A program made the translations under genes and the position numbers. DNA of 64,000 bases. Source: Debaryomyces hansenii CBS767 (lineage: Eukaryota > Ascomycota > Pichiomycetes > Serinales > Debaryomycetaceae). This document shows positions 52,494 through 62,296 of the stretch, one piece after another (the stretch's first letter is position 1; each line of letters opens with the position of its first letter). Under the pieces are notes generated by a model. That model was not told where the DNA came from and did not search any database. It worked only from the letters and a program-made list of their open reading frames with translations. Where the stretch lies: positions 1,054,001 through 1,118,000 of the forward strand of contig NC_006049.2 of NCBI RefSeq assembly GCF_000006445.2, read 5' to 3'.

Positions 52494-53870
52494 CTAGTCT
52501 ATATCTAGTATAGTTTTTTGGGCAATAGCTTTTTTATTGTTATATAGAATCCCAATACTTTTCTTTCTGTTCTGCGTGATTGAACAGTTATCATCATTAT
52601 ATTCTAGCTTACACTTAGTATCACAGTCATGAATAACTCTTTCCAATATTTTTTTGAGTAGTGTTTTCGAATTTCGCTCATAAACACTTCCATCATTATA
52701 CCCATTGACTAATGCCATTAATTTCCTGGACTCTTCGGGGATCAGTTCTTGTAGCACGGCTAATGCAACCTCAGTCCTGAAAGACATCCCTGATTCTTCA
52801 TTTATGGTATATTCACCATAATAACTATAATCGTTTAAGAATTCAATTTGCTGAGGTTTCATGAGAGGAAGAATGTAATCAGATACATCTAAATCATTCC
52901 ATTTGTTCTCGGGTAAAGTAAAACCATACTCACATAGTAAAAACTCATTAGAATGTGGTCCATAACTCAAGAACAATTGTTCGTCAGGATTATACGAGCA
53001 TGTGGTATAAACTTGAAAGCCAGTGCCATCAATTTTTAGCCCGCATTGATCATCACAAGAATGGTTTAGGAAATCTACATACGGAGCCATAGTAAAATTA
53101 TCTGCTGCATTTTTGCTCTGGGGAATTTCCATGTATAAACAACGAGAGTTTATACACATCCAAGACCATAAGTATAATTCAATTGGTACAAGGTGTCTTA
53201 TCGCATCGGTAAGGTCATTTGATCTTTCATTATCGGATATTTCTTTCAATTTAATTGAAATTAAATCTTTTACTACGTTGTAATCAGTTTGAAATCTATC
53301 ATATATCTTGTCCATGTGTCTCTTGGTGGAATTAGGTAATAGTTTCAATAATTCTTCATAATGGTCCACTTTTAATACTTTCCAAACCAACGGAGCTAAG
53401 TCAAAGTCACTAGTTTCTGGAAGCATATCTATAAAGGGTTTCCAAAACGACGACGACCCCCTTTGCTTCTCAAAGCAGATATAGAAAGATAATAATTGAA
53501 ATGAAGACAAACCAAGCATCTCCTCCATGGTTAATCTGGAATATATTTTCGTGTAATGATCTTCTTGAATCTCTCCATAAGGAACATAAATGCTTGTGTA
53601 ATATGCTTCTTGCAATTTTATGGAGTCGTTGTATCTGCTGATATGTCTAACAACTGTATTGAAGTTTAAAAGAAACGAGTGTGGTATTCTAAGGAGCATC
53701 TCCTTTTTCTTAATGGGACTAGCTGCTCGAATACCTCTACCAAAGTCTTTCATATCTTTAACAGCAATATTAGGCGAAATGTACGAATGTGTTGAAGGCA
53801 GGATCTTTTCATCTTGCGTATTCTTAATCCACTTGAGTAGCTCTTCTACTCTTTGATCAATACTCTCCAT
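52494..53870 (-). CDS. RKM2: SET-domain protein methyltransferase, RKM2-like
   Basis: 458 codons from ATG 53870 (MESIDQRVEELLKWI); an in-frame ATG 22 codons upstream (53936) is less likely because the extra residues are hydrophobic/basic and not family-like. The SET fold is the split type of RuBisCO-LSMT relatives: FGRGIRAASPIKKKEMLLRIP, then YVDFLNHSCDDQCG and FLSYGPHSNEFLLCEYGF. These enzymes methylate lysines on ribosomal proteins and elongation factors. Rkm2 (L12 methyltransferase, 479 aa) is proposed from length and because its gene lies close to CAB5 in S. cerevisiae (YDR198C, YDR196C). Another member of the Rkm/Efm/Set7 group remains possible. Confidence 0.72.
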   Translation of the reverse strand: MESIDQRVEELLKWIKNTQDEKILPSTHSYISPNIAVKDMKDFGRGIRAASPIKKKEMLLRIPHSFLLNFNTVVRHISRYNDSIKLQEAYYTSIYVPYGEIQEDHYTKIYSRLTMEEMLGLSSFQLLSFYICFEKQRGSSSFWKPFIDMLPETSDFDLAPLVWKVLKVDHYEELLKLLPNSTKRHMDKIYDRFQTDYNVVKDLISIKLKEISDNERSNDLTDAIRHLVPIELYLWSWMCINSRCLYMEIPQSKNAADNFTMAPYVDFLNHSCDDQCGLKIDGTGFQVYTTCSYNPDEQLFLSYGPHSNEFLLCEYGFTLPENKWNDLDVSDYILPLMKPQQIEFLNDYSYYGEYTINEESGMSFRTEVALAVLQELIPEESRKLMALVNGYNDGSVYERNSKTLLKKILERVIHDCDTKCKLEYNDDNCSITQNRKKSIGILYNNKKAIAQKTILDID

Positions 53871-54374
53871 TATAGCTATTCTACACCTATATTTGCAGTA
53901 TGTTAGCTTGTATAGTACTAAATTTCTGTTATTCATATTGAAGGTTATCACACGACCGGTGTGATGATCTCTATGGATTTTGATTTCACTTCAGCAATAC
54001 TATTATTGGTATTAATAGCAAGTTATGACATCATCTTTACGAAGATGGTCGACTGAGTAGACTTGTATATCTGAGACTAACAGTAATGCTTACTATATCC
54101 CTTAGAACGCGTGTAGAAGAGAATCAGCTATATGCTTCAGTAATTCATACTTTTTTGCAAAAGTAACAATTTCAAGATATCATGGTTATTCTATACCAGA
54201 TGTGAACAGGTTACCTATCCTATAGTATTTCTGCTCAATTATTGTATAAACCAAGTTAGTTGTTGCAGAAGAACGATTCAATTTGATAGTGACACAAAGG
54301 CGCACTATTTTAGATCTAAACACGCTAAGATCAATTGATCTAACTTGATAGAAACATTGAATAGACATGGAAAT
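53871..54374. promoter_or_regulatory. Divergent promoter region RKM2-like / TOP3
   Basis: A 504-bp bidirectional spacer. It contains an ACGCGT box (54107-54112) and an ACACGACCGGTGTGA inverted repeat around 53950-53964 (CACNNCCGGTGTG-like). No extra gene visible. Confidence 0.5.
54107..54112. promoter_or_regulatory. MluI cell-cycle box (ACGCGT) upstream of TOP3
   Basis: A perfect MCB hexamer 263 bp before the TOP3 ATG. MCB/MBF sites drive G1/S expression of DNA-synthesis genes in yeasts. Single copy; moderate support from the function of the downstream gene. Confidence 0.45.
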
Positions 54375-56249
54375 ATGAAGATCCTTTGTGTGGCGGAAAA
54401 ACCGTCAATTTCGAAGGCTGTCTCACAAGTTTTGAGCGGTGGTAACGTAAGGACACGAAATTCGAAGAATAAATACATTAAGAATTATGATTTCAAATTT
54501 GATTTTCCAGGTTATGGGTTGGTTGACGTTACAATGACAGCCGTTATGGGACATATAACAAACATGGACTTTCCGAATACGTTCAGCTGGGGTAAATGTA
54601 ATCCTGGAAGACTTTTTGAGGCTCCATTAATAGATGTAATATCCAACAAAGACGTGTACAACAATATAAGTAGTGAAGCGAGATCAGCGACTAAATTAAT
54701 GATATGGACCGATTGTGATAGAGAGGGAGAGTTCATAGGGCATGAGATATTTTTGGCTGCGTATAAGGGGAACAGTTCCATAAAAGTTGAAGATATATGG
54801 CGGAGTCAGTTTTCACACTTGGAAAGATCGCATGTACTACAGGCCGCTAAAAACCCAATTAAGCTTGATATGAATTCAGTTTATGCTGTGAGTTGTAGGA
54901 TGGAGATCGACTTACGGGTGGGCGCTAGTTTCACCAGGTTTCTTACTGAATTATTCAGACGTTCGCAGGTCATAAAAATGGAAAAGGGTAGTTTTATATC
55001 GTATGGAACCTGTCAGTTTCCAACGTTGGGTTTCATTGTTGATCGATATAATAGAGTCAAAAGCTTTATAGCCGAGGATTTTTGGTATATAAGTGTTGAA
55101 GTAAAAAAGGATAACCAAAATGTGCAGTTTTCTTGGACAAAACACCATTTATTTGATCGATTCTATGTTACATTATTATATCAGAATTGTCTAGAGAACT
55201 CCGAAGGTAAAATATCAAATCTTACCAAGAAACCCACAAAAAATTGGAGACCATTGCCATTGACAACTGTACAATTACAAAAGGACTGTTCTAGTTTCTT
55301 TAAGATAAGTGCAAAACGGGCATTGGATGCCGCAGAAAAGCTATACAATAAGGGTTTTATTTCTTACCCTAGAACTGAAACAGATAAATTTCCCCCTACA
55401 ATGGACTTAAGGATTATAATAGAAAAACAAAGACAGGACAGTAGGTGGGGCACTTATGCATCGGCGTTGTTAGACCAAAATTTCAGAACTCCACGAGGAG
55501 GTAACAACGATGACAAAGCCCATCCTCCAATTCACCCAGTGAATTATGTAAATATTGACTCGTTAGATAAACCAGACGAGAAGAAGGTATACGAATACGT
55601 TGTTAGAAGATATTTGGCATGTTGTTCAGACGATGCAAAGGGTGAGCAAACTTCAGCGACATTGCAATGGGGTAACGAAATATTTACTGCGAGTGGGTTA
55701 ACTGTGCTTGAAAGGAACTACTTGGATGTGTATCCATATCGTAGCTGGGAATCCACAAGGCAATTGCCTTCATTCACAGAAGGTGAAGCAATTAAAATCT
55801 CCTACAGTAAGATGAAGGAAGGCAGAACTGGAGCTCCTCAACATATGACCGAACCAGAGTTAATTGCTTTGATGGATGTGAATGGTATAGGCACGGATGC
55901 GACCATTGCAGAACATATAGATAAAGTCCTTACCAGGGGTTACATAGTTAAGATACGACAACTGACGACAGAATATATCATTCCCTCAGAACTCGGTATG
56001 GGACTTATTGAGGGTTTCAATCAGATGGAATTTGAAAACATATCTTTATCCAAACCGTTCTTAAGAAAACGGCTAGAAAACTCTCTTCAGGAAATAGTCG
56101 ATGGACGGCGATCTAAACAAAATGTTTTACTGGAAATTGTTCAACTATACAAACAGGCATACGGTCTTAGTGTCCAAAACGGAAATACCCTTGTACAGGC
56201 TTGTCATCATATTATCAATGCTAATAGCCAAAGTGACCAAAGTCGATAG
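54375..56249 (+). CDS. TOP3: TOP3, type IA DNA topoisomerase III
   Basis: 624 codons from ATG 54375 (MKILCVAEKPSISKAVSQ); the longer frame starts on TTG. Toprim acids: AEKPS Glu and TDCDREGEFIGHE (DxD). The active-site Tyr is in GFISYPRTETDKFP, residue 331. RHPIHP-type motif appears as KAHPPIHPVNY. The protein resolves double Holliday junctions with Sgs1 and Rmi1 in the nucleus. It lacks the C-terminal zinc-finger extension of metazoan Top3, as fungal Top3 does. Confidence 0.97.
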   Translation: MKILCVAEKPSISKAVSQVLSGGNVRTRNSKNKYIKNYDFKFDFPGYGLVDVTMTAVMGHITNMDFPNTFSWGKCNPGRLFEAPLIDVISNKDVYNNISSEARSATKLMIWTDCDREGEFIGHEIFLAAYKGNSSIKVEDIWRSQFSHLERSHVLQAAKNPIKLDMNSVYAVSCRMEIDLRVGASFTRFLTELFRRSQVIKMEKGSFISYGTCQFPTLGFIVDRYNRVKSFIAEDFWYISVEVKKDNQNVQFSWTKHHLFDRFYVTLLYQNCLENSEGKISNLTKKPTKNWRPLPLTTVQLQKDCSSFFKISAKRALDAAEKLYNKGFISYPRTETDKFPPTMDLRIIIEKQRQDSRWGTYASALLDQNFRTPRGGNNDDKAHPPIHPVNYVNIDSLDKPDEKKVYEYVVRRYLACCSDDAKGEQTSATLQWGNEIFTASGLTVLERNYLDVYPYRSWESTRQLPSFTEGEAIKISYSKMKEGRTGAPQHMTEPELIALMDVNGIGTDATIAEHIDKVLTRGYIVKIRQLTTEYIIPSELGMGLIEGFNQMEFENISLSKPFLRKRLENSLQEIVDGRRSKQNVLLEIVQLYKQAYGLSVQNGNTLVQACHHIINANSQSDQSR

Positions 56250-56298
56250 GTTCTATCATATGTCCTATTTTGCATCAATACATTTTAATGAACCCACT

Positions 56299-56304
56299 CA
56301 CGTG
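56299..56304. promoter_or_regulatory. CACGTG E-box upstream of NUP42
   Basis: Perfect CACGTG palindrome (in CTCACGTGAAA) in the 139-bp TOP3/NUP42 spacer, 85 bp before the NUP42 ATG. Confidence 0.4.
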
Positions 56305-56388
56305 AAATAATCTTTTTCATTAAAATATCAATTAGACTAAAATATATAGAATATACCACAGGAAGTAGCATAATACTAGAACAGTACC

Positions 56389-58065
56389 ATGGCAAATAAC
56401 AAGCTTCCTTGCAAATTCTATGCATCTGGTAACTGTAAGTTTGGAAATAATTGTAAGTTTGCTCATGTGAATAATAATAATAATAGCAATTCTGGTCAAA
56501 ACAATGCATCTGTACTAGAGAAATTTATATCTCCAAATACGCTTTATGACAAGACATCACAGATTAAGCAAGACTTAAGCGATTATAAGCTGCTTCAGAG
56601 TAATCCGGTGTTGTCAAGTTATGGGTTAGGATTTCCTGCTGTCAATAATTTAATACTGGGAAGAGATCTTTCGTACGAAGAAATCAGGCTACAGTATCTA
56701 GAGGCTGTTGCATCTAATTCATTTCCAGAATATGAGAGAAGCATAGAGGCTAGGCGTAAGGATATGGATTATTGTGTAGATCATCTACGGGGACAAGAGC
56801 AGGTTGCAGCTAGATATCAACAGAAAAGTGCAGAGCCTAATGTTGGACCTGCGAAACCATTTATTCCATTAAGTTTGGAGGAAAGTATAGCGCAATTATC
56901 AAACCCAGGGAACAAAGCATTTGGTTCGGCAAATAATCAGAGCAATCCATTCGGAGCTACGACGTTTGGAAATGCAAGTTCTTCAGGTGCTTTTGGTGCT
57001 CAACCGAATCCATTTGAATCAAAGCCTAACACCGGTTCGGGATTTGGAAATTCAGGATTTGGTAACTCCAATACAAACACCCAATCAGCATTTGGAGCTG
57101 CTGCTGCTGGTGCCTTTGGAAAACCTGCTTCAACAACAACATCGGCATTTGGAGCCCCATCAACAGGCTCAGCGTTTGGTTCAACTGTGTTTGGAAGCGC
57201 TCAACCCACTGCGTCATCAGGTTCATTTGGCTCATCAGGTTTCGGTAATTCAAAACCAGCTGCAACGGCCTCTGCATTTGGAGCTCCACCTACTGGATCA
57301 GCGTTTGGTTCAACTGGATTTGGAAGCGCTCAACCCACTGCATCGTCCGGATCTGCATTTGGATCATCAGGTTTCGGTAATTCAAAACCAGCCTCAGCAA
57401 CCTCTGCATTTGGAGATCCTTCAACTGTATCAGCATTTGGCTCAACTGGATTTGGCAATCCACCAGGCGGATCAGCATTTGGCTCATCAGGATTTGGAAA
57501 TGCATCTACATCTAGTGGTTCGGCACCAGGCACAAGTGGTTTTGGCCAATCAGGATTTGGCCAGTCTACAAACAATACAACTAATCTGCCATTTGGTAAT
57601 CTAACTAATGATAATAAGGCATCTCCATTTGGCGCTACTAATGACAATAATTCTACCAGTGCATTTGGAGCGGGGTCAACAAGCTCGAATCCATTTGGAT
57701 CTTCAGCCGGAAAAGGGGCAACTCCATTTGGAACTATGAGTAACCAAAATAAAACACTGGCATTCGCCCTCTCTGCTAATACTAATCTGGCATTTGGACA
57801 ATCGAGCTCTAATGGCAGTGCTTTTGGAGCCTCGAACAACACACCACAACAGTTTGGATCTGGTAATAATGGCTCAGGTTTCGCAAATAGCTCTGCACCA
57901 TTGGGTCAATCAGGTTTTGGCTCGACATCTGCACAGCCGTCAAATGTGTCTAATGACACCAGTCTTGATGAATATGACCCTAAGGTACTTGAAGCATTTT
58001 CAGCTGCCAAATTCGAATTAGGTAAAATTCCTGAAGTCCCACCGCCTGTAACGTTGTGCCAATAG
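56389..58065 (+). CDS. NUP42: NUP42/RIP1, FG nucleoporin with CCCH finger
   Basis: 558 codons. The N-terminus has a CCCH zinc finger (C8-x7-C16-x5-C22-x3-H26), then an ordered region (~45-165), then an FG domain (~175-535) dominated by SAFG, GFG and NPFG units. The end, AAKFELGKIPEVPPPVTL, matches the Gle1-binding C-terminus of S. cerevisiae Nup42 (NKFELGLVPDIPPPPAL). It sits on the cytoplasmic face of the nuclear pore and helps Gle1/Dbp5 mRNA export. The CCCH finger, as far as I recall, is found in human NUP42 but not in S. cerevisiae Nup42. Three CTG codons (57586, 57757, 57787) occupy Ser positions of the repeat. Confidence 0.93.
   Translation: MANNKLPCKFYASGNCKFGNNCKFAHVNNNNNSNSGQNNASVLEKFISPNTLYDKTSQIKQDLSDYKLLQSNPVLSSYGLGFPAVNNLILGRDLSYEEIRLQYLEAVASNSFPEYERSIEARRKDMDYCVDHLRGQEQVAARYQQKSAEPNVGPAKPFIPLSLEESIAQLSNPGNKAFGSANNQSNPFGATTFGNASSSGAFGAQPNPFESKPNTGSGFGNSGFGNSNTNTQSAFGAAAAGAFGKPASTTTSAFGAPSTGSAFGSTVFGSAQPTASSGSFGSSGFGNSKPAATASAFGAPPTGSAFGSTGFGSAQPTASSGSAFGSSGFGNSKPASATSAFGDPSTVSAFGSTGFGNPPGGSAFGSSGFGNASTSSGSAPGTSGFGQSGFGQSTNNTTNLPFGNLTNDNKASPFGATNDNNSTSAFGAGSTSSNPFGSSAGKGATPFGTMSNQNKTLAFALSANTNLAFGQSSSNGSAFGASNNTPQQFGSGNNGSGFANSSAPLGQSGFGSTSAQPSNVSNDTSLDEYDPKVLEAFSAAKFELGKIPEVPPPVTLCQ
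57145..57405 (+). repeat. Tandem duplication inside the NUP42 FG domain
   Basis: Two near-identical units, 57145-57273 (129 bp) and 57274-57405 (132 bp), each beginning GCATTTGGAGC and containing TTTGGAAGCGCTCAACCCAC and CAGGTTTCGGTAATTCAAAA. A third, diverged copy starts at 57406. The DNA-level identity points to recent duplication and predicts length variation between strains. Confidence 0.85.
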
Positions 58066-58214
58066 AATAATCTTCAAATTTTATAGATTTTGATAGCGTA
58101 CGTAATGCATAGTGTACAATATAAGAATAGATTGACGATCGATAAGAGTCGAAATTTATTTAGTGCGATTAGAATAGTAAGATCTATTCATGTCAATTAA
58201 CAAGACTAATTGAA

Positions 58215-59147
58215 ATGATTTGTGTCGAATGTACAAATCCTGATATTGACTGTTTGTATTTTAGATATAAGAGTGAATATATCAAGTTAACCATTTGTTC
58301 AAAATGTGGAAGAGTAGCTGATAAATATATTGAATATGATAATGTTATTTTGTTTCTTGACATAATGTTGTTAAAACCCCAAGCATACAGACATTTGACG
58401 TATAATATAACTGAATCTGAGTTATTAAAAGATGAAGCGACTCACAAAGGATATATAAAACGTAACGCTAGTCATTCAACTGTTTTCAGTTTGAAGGGAT
58501 CGATATTAAGGTATAGAGCACTAATAAGATTCGTAACAGTAATGATCCTATTTGAAGTCTATTTAACATGTGCTTACGAAGAGAGAAAGGATAAACATTC
58601 AATTATAATGGCATTTATTTTAGACCAGGAAATACAATACCAATATCTATTTTTCATATTAAAGCTGATCCTAGAAGAAGCAACATTAAATTTTTCAATT
58701 CAATATTTTTCCCATAAATTCTTCAAATGGGGATCTATTGAGAGTAAGAATATCAATGAACAATTTCAAAATGGATATCGTAGATACGTTTTGTTGGTAT
58801 CTGTATTAGTTTCAAGTTCAATCAAGCTATTTCCAATCCTCATGCTAATATGGCCGTACGATAGAACAACAATTTCTACAACGATTATTAATGTAATTGG
58901 ATTTCTAAATACTACTGAAGCATTGAAGTTGGTCACTAATATGAACTATATATCAATCACTGTCATTTTAGGCATATCAACGGCTTTAAAAAATTTAATA
59001 TCTCGCAGCATCCTAGGTGTACTAGTAAGCTATATGTCGAATAGCACCATATCACAAATACAAACCAGTGAATATAATGAAACTATTGACCTGTTACGTA
59101 ATTCTATAGACTTTTTACGGAGCTTGAAAGATAGTTTAATTAATTGA
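58215..59147 (+). CDS. ARV1: ARV1, ER lipid-homeostasis membrane protein
   Basis: 310 codons. The N-terminal Arv1 homology domain has the zinc-type pairs C3/C6 (ICVEC) and ICSKCGRVADKYIEYDNVILFLDIMLLKPQAYRHLTYN, which is highly conserved. Several membrane segments follow (about 95-115, 135-160, 190-215, 225-265). Arv1 acts in the ER in sterol and sphingolipid distribution and GPI precursor handling. It converges with CSC1, 20 bp apart; the two are also neighbours in S. cerevisiae (YLR242C, YLR241W). Confidence 0.95.
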   Translation: MICVECTNPDIDCLYFRYKSEYIKLTICSKCGRVADKYIEYDNVILFLDIMLLKPQAYRHLTYNITESELLKDEATHKGYIKRNASHSTVFSLKGSILRYRALIRFVTVMILFEVYLTCAYEERKDKHSIIMAFILDQEIQYQYLFFILKLILEEATLNFSIQYFSHKFFKWGSIESKNINEQFQNGYRRYVLLVSVLVSSSIKLFPILMLIWPYDRTTISTTIINVIGFLNTTEALKLVTNMNYISITVILGISTALKNLISRSILGVLVSYMSNSTISQIQTSEYNETIDLLRNSIDFLRSLKDSLIN

Positions 59148-59167
59148 ATGAATAAATTATATAATAT

Positions 59168-61741
59168 TTAGTCCCATTCCTCAAAATCCTTGGCTTTTCT
59201 AACGGTCATTCCATCATTGTTCACTAATAATATTTCAGTTCCATCAATCGCAATCAATGGACCATCTAAATTGTCAATAAGATGAGGATATTCGTAAGTC
59301 TTATTCAATTCTCGTCTTTCATCTAAAGTTTTGAAATTTGGTTCCACATTTTGTGATGATGCACTCGTTGTTTCTCCGTTATCATCACCTTGAGAAGAAA
59401 CTTCATTGTTATCGATCGATCTTAATGCAATAAATATAGACAAAGGAATGTAATTCGTTTGGAAATTCCACAAACATGCTAAAGTTAGTATTGGCAATGG
59501 AGATAAAAATGATGCACAAATGTATGCTTTTTGTAATGCCAAAGTTCCTGCCATCGTCAATTGGAAAATCAATAAACCTAGGATTATTCTTCTAAATACC
59601 AATGGCCACACCTTTCCAGTAGAATGTGGAGGATGGACACATGCGTAAAGTAATTGGTATTTGTAAACGAAGTAACCAATTATGAAGTAAACCAAGCCAG
59701 CCGTCAAGATTTTGGTGGACATAACCGAATATACAATAGTTATAATCAAAATCAATATCGGTTGGGGTAATTGTAATCCAAAATTGAATACTGGAGGTTT
59801 ATATAAGTTCAAGTAGTCTCTCGGAGTTTTACACCAAAATAATGCTCCAATAGAAAACTTGAATAAATTTCCCAAAGATAATAATTTATAAGGAAATATA
59901 CCCAATCCTTGCAATATTATTAAATCAACGTAAAACAAGGAAAGCTTTCTTAAGGACTGAGCTAGCTGATATGCAATCTCTGTTGTATCACTCAATGAGG
60001 CTGTACCAGCCATTGTAAAAACCAAGAATAAATTGACAAAAATATAAAAGAAATTCTTCGAAACAGTAGATAACTCTTCATCACTGTGGGATGTGTAACC
60101 TTGTATGGATGATATCCAAATATAGAAGTATGGCATAATGATATTGAGGATAGTAAAAAGATAAGTTGGTAATAAAGTCGTGACTAATGTTGCAGCTAAC
60201 CGATTACTTTCCAAAAACTTACCTAATGATGGCCATACCTTTGAAATTGATTTGAGACTAAGGAACTGTGCAAGATATCTAACTGGAATGACTAAAATAA
60301 GACTAAAAATCCCAATAAATAAAGTAACAAAAAAGATTCTAAGATTACGCTCTCTTCTAGTTAAGCACAAGTGATCCCATATAATATCATGCGGTGCCGG
60401 TGCTAAAGTAGTAATTAAATGATTAATTTTAGGGTCCAATACAGCCTGTGCAACCGTTTGCGCCTGGCTAACCGATTTCATTGTTATAAATGCAGTTGAT
60501 GTTGCTGGATAATCCCTTTGTCTTGCTCTGGCAATTTCCTTATCTATGACCTCCAATTGTTGGGTGTAGTAGTTAATGGCATCCAGACGGGGTCCAAACA
60601 ATCCAAACAAGCCATTTCTTACTTTTGGGCGGCTATGTAATTCATCATCTAATAGAGGTAATTGACCTGTGGATTCATCTATATTCTCTTGTTCGATGTG
60701 ATCTGTTATTTGTTCTATTATGCTTGAACGTCTTGATTCGGAAGCACCAACGGTTTCCTCTGTTCCAACTTCAGATGATTCCTCTGGATAATTGGATTCC
60801 TCATCTCTATCATGATATGCTGTAGTAGAATTCATATTGAACAGATCTCCAAGATTGGGGTGTAAATTACTGCAGAGTATATCATTCTTATTTTTAATTC
60901 CATTGGCCTCAAAATATGTAACCCAGTAAACTTCTGCTTTCCTTAAGATTTTTTTTCTCAACTGGAAGAGTTTGTTCAAGTCATTCCATTCCTTTACGAT
61001 TACAATGGAATCTACTTCTCCTATGTTTAGGCCCTCGACGTGCCTTTTCAAATCCTCTTCATCTCGTAACATTGGAGGAATACCCGAAAGCTTGATAGTT
61101 CTATCGGTAATAGACTTTTGTTTACCTAAATACTTCTGTCTCATATTTATGATTTTGACTGTTTGCTTAAACAAGAAGAAACTCACGATAAAGGTGAAGA
61201 CATATGTGAATACGGTATAAGACCATAGGAATAGCTCGTAACTTTGTTTTTTCTTTTTGAATATTCCGACGCTATTATCAAAATCATCATCGGGATCGTC
61301 CTGATCCAATTTACCCGTAAACTTATATCGTATTGGCGATATCACAGTTATGGCAAAAATTGCACATACCGCCAATAATTTGATGCACATTTTGAAAAAT
61401 CCAAGAAATACCACAGCGTCTAACCCAGCATGATCCAACACCTGTTGCTCACTAATTCTGAGTAGGATAGGGATCCATCCGAATAGCGATCTCGAGGGCA
61501 ACCTTGGCAAATTCTGCCTCGATGAACTATGTACGTAGTTACTATTCAAGTGGTTGAAGTTAGCAACATAAATCTTTGGATATTTGAGCCTTAATATCGA
61601 AAATAGCATGAATGCCGAAAACCCCAAGATTAATGAAACAATTATCTGTACACTAGCAACCCTGGTAGGTGGTCTCTGGGTATCAATAGGACCCGAGTAG
61701 TTTGATTGCCGAACATCATTAAAAATTACCTGTGGGAACAT
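59168..61741 (-). CDS. CSC1: CSC1-like calcium-permeable osmosensitive channel (DUF221)
   Basis: 857 codons. Layout of the OSCA/CSC1/RSN1 family: one N-terminal helix (about 30-50) and two more before residue 195, a cytosolic domain (about 205-455, with TDRTIKLSGIPPMLRDEEDLKRHVE and TAFITMKSVSQAQTVAQ), LAPAPHDIIWDHLCLTRRERNLR, and then the channel core of multiple helices to ~790. The closest named relative by synteny is Csc1 (YLR241W, 782 aa), a hyperosmolality-gated channel. Acidic Ser/Glu insertion at about 310-360 adds length. Alternative paralogues Rsn1/Phm7 cannot be excluded from sequence alone. Confidence 0.88.
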   Translation of the reverse strand: MFPQVIFNDVRQSNYSGPIDTQRPPTRVASVQIIVSLILGFSAFMLFSILRLKYPKIYVANFNHLNSNYVHSSSRQNLPRLPSRSLFGWIPILLRISEQQVLDHAGLDAVVFLGFFKMCIKLLAVCAIFAITVISPIRYKFTGKLDQDDPDDDFDNSVGIFKKKKQSYELFLWSYTVFTYVFTFIVSFFLFKQTVKIINMRQKYLGKQKSITDRTIKLSGIPPMLRDEEDLKRHVEGLNIGEVDSIVIVKEWNDLNKLFQLRKKILRKAEVYWVTYFEANGIKNKNDILCSNLHPNLGDLFNMNSTTAYHDRDEESNYPEESSEVGTEETVGASESRRSSIIEQITDHIEQENIDESTGQLPLLDDELHSRPKVRNGLFGLFGPRLDAINYYTQQLEVIDKEIARARQRDYPATSTAFITMKSVSQAQTVAQAVLDPKINHLITTLAPAPHDIIWDHLCLTRRERNLRIFFVTLFIGIFSLILVIPVRYLAQFLSLKSISKVWPSLGKFLESNRLAATLVTTLLPTYLFTILNIIMPYFYIWISSIQGYTSHSDEELSTVSKNFFYIFVNLFLVFTMAGTASLSDTTEIAYQLAQSLRKLSLFYVDLIILQGLGIFPYKLLSLGNLFKFSIGALFWCKTPRDYLNLYKPPVFNFGLQLPQPILILIITIVYSVMSTKILTAGLVYFIIGYFVYKYQLLYACVHPPHSTGKVWPLVFRRIILGLLIFQLTMAGTLALQKAYICASFLSPLPILTLACLWNFQTNYIPLSIFIALRSIDNNEVSSQGDDNGETTSASSQNVEPNFKTLDERRELNKTYEYPHLIDNLDGPLIAIDGTEILLVNNDGMTVRKAKDFEEWD

Positions 61742-62296
61742 TTAAATACACTTCTGTACCTTCCAATACTATTATTTGATATACAATATGCAACTTAGAT
61801 TCTGATCAAGATAAAACCCACTATCAATACCAGCCTGAATCGCTTGCAAGATAAGTATAACACGTGGTACATACACGACATTGTTTTTGGTTCCATGAAA
61901 TTGGCTGATATAGCCAATTCTCTGTATTTCCTTCCGTTATCGTACTATATTGAATCACCAGCAGTATGTTCGTGGGCATTAGGTCGGGATATGATATAAT
62001 ATTGTGGTTACTCTGAGATCAGAGTGATTATTGCAACTTGCATTAGCCTAAGATACGAGTGCAGGTACGTTTTGCAATCTTATAGAGACAATGGTACGAT
62101 CCAATGATAACTACGATTACCCACACATGTATATAGCCTAGGTGTTCAGATTTAAGGCTTCCATATACATGGGCTAAAAACTAAGGTATCTTATCTATGG
62201 TGATGATGAAAAATCCATATTGGGTGTAACACGCACCATATCTATCAAAACAATCTACACCTATATATTGTAAGTATATAGTATGGATCGGTAGAT
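61742..62296. promoter_or_regulatory. Divergent promoter region CSC1 / NKP1-like gene
   Basis: A 555-bp bidirectional spacer with a CACGTG box (61861-61866), a 16-bp near-palindrome ACTCTGA-GA-TCAGAGT (62010-62025), and a 3-codon upstream ORF (ATG at 62283, TAG ending 62294) just before the NKP1-like ATG at 62297. No gene recognised. Confidence 0.5.
61861..61866. promoter_or_regulatory. CACGTG E-box in the CSC1 / NKP1 spacer
   Basis: Perfect Cbf1-type hexamer 119 bp upstream of the CSC1 start. Cbf1 in yeasts also binds centromeres (CDEI), but there is no AT-rich CDEII/CDEIII-like block next to it. Confidence 0.4.

Noticed and set aside
56921..57604. 227-codon plus-strand frame inside NUP42
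   Set aside because: Out-of-frame reading of the FG repeats gives a Leu/His/Gln-rich periodic sequence; a repeat artefact.
57330..57842. 170-codon minus-strand frame opposite NUP42
   Set aside because: Antisense of the FG repeat region, low-complexity Pro/Asn/Ala sequence.
61861..61866. CACGTG as a centromere CDEI element
   Set aside because: No adjacent AT-rich CDEII or CDEIII-like sequence, and it sits in an ordinary divergent promoter.
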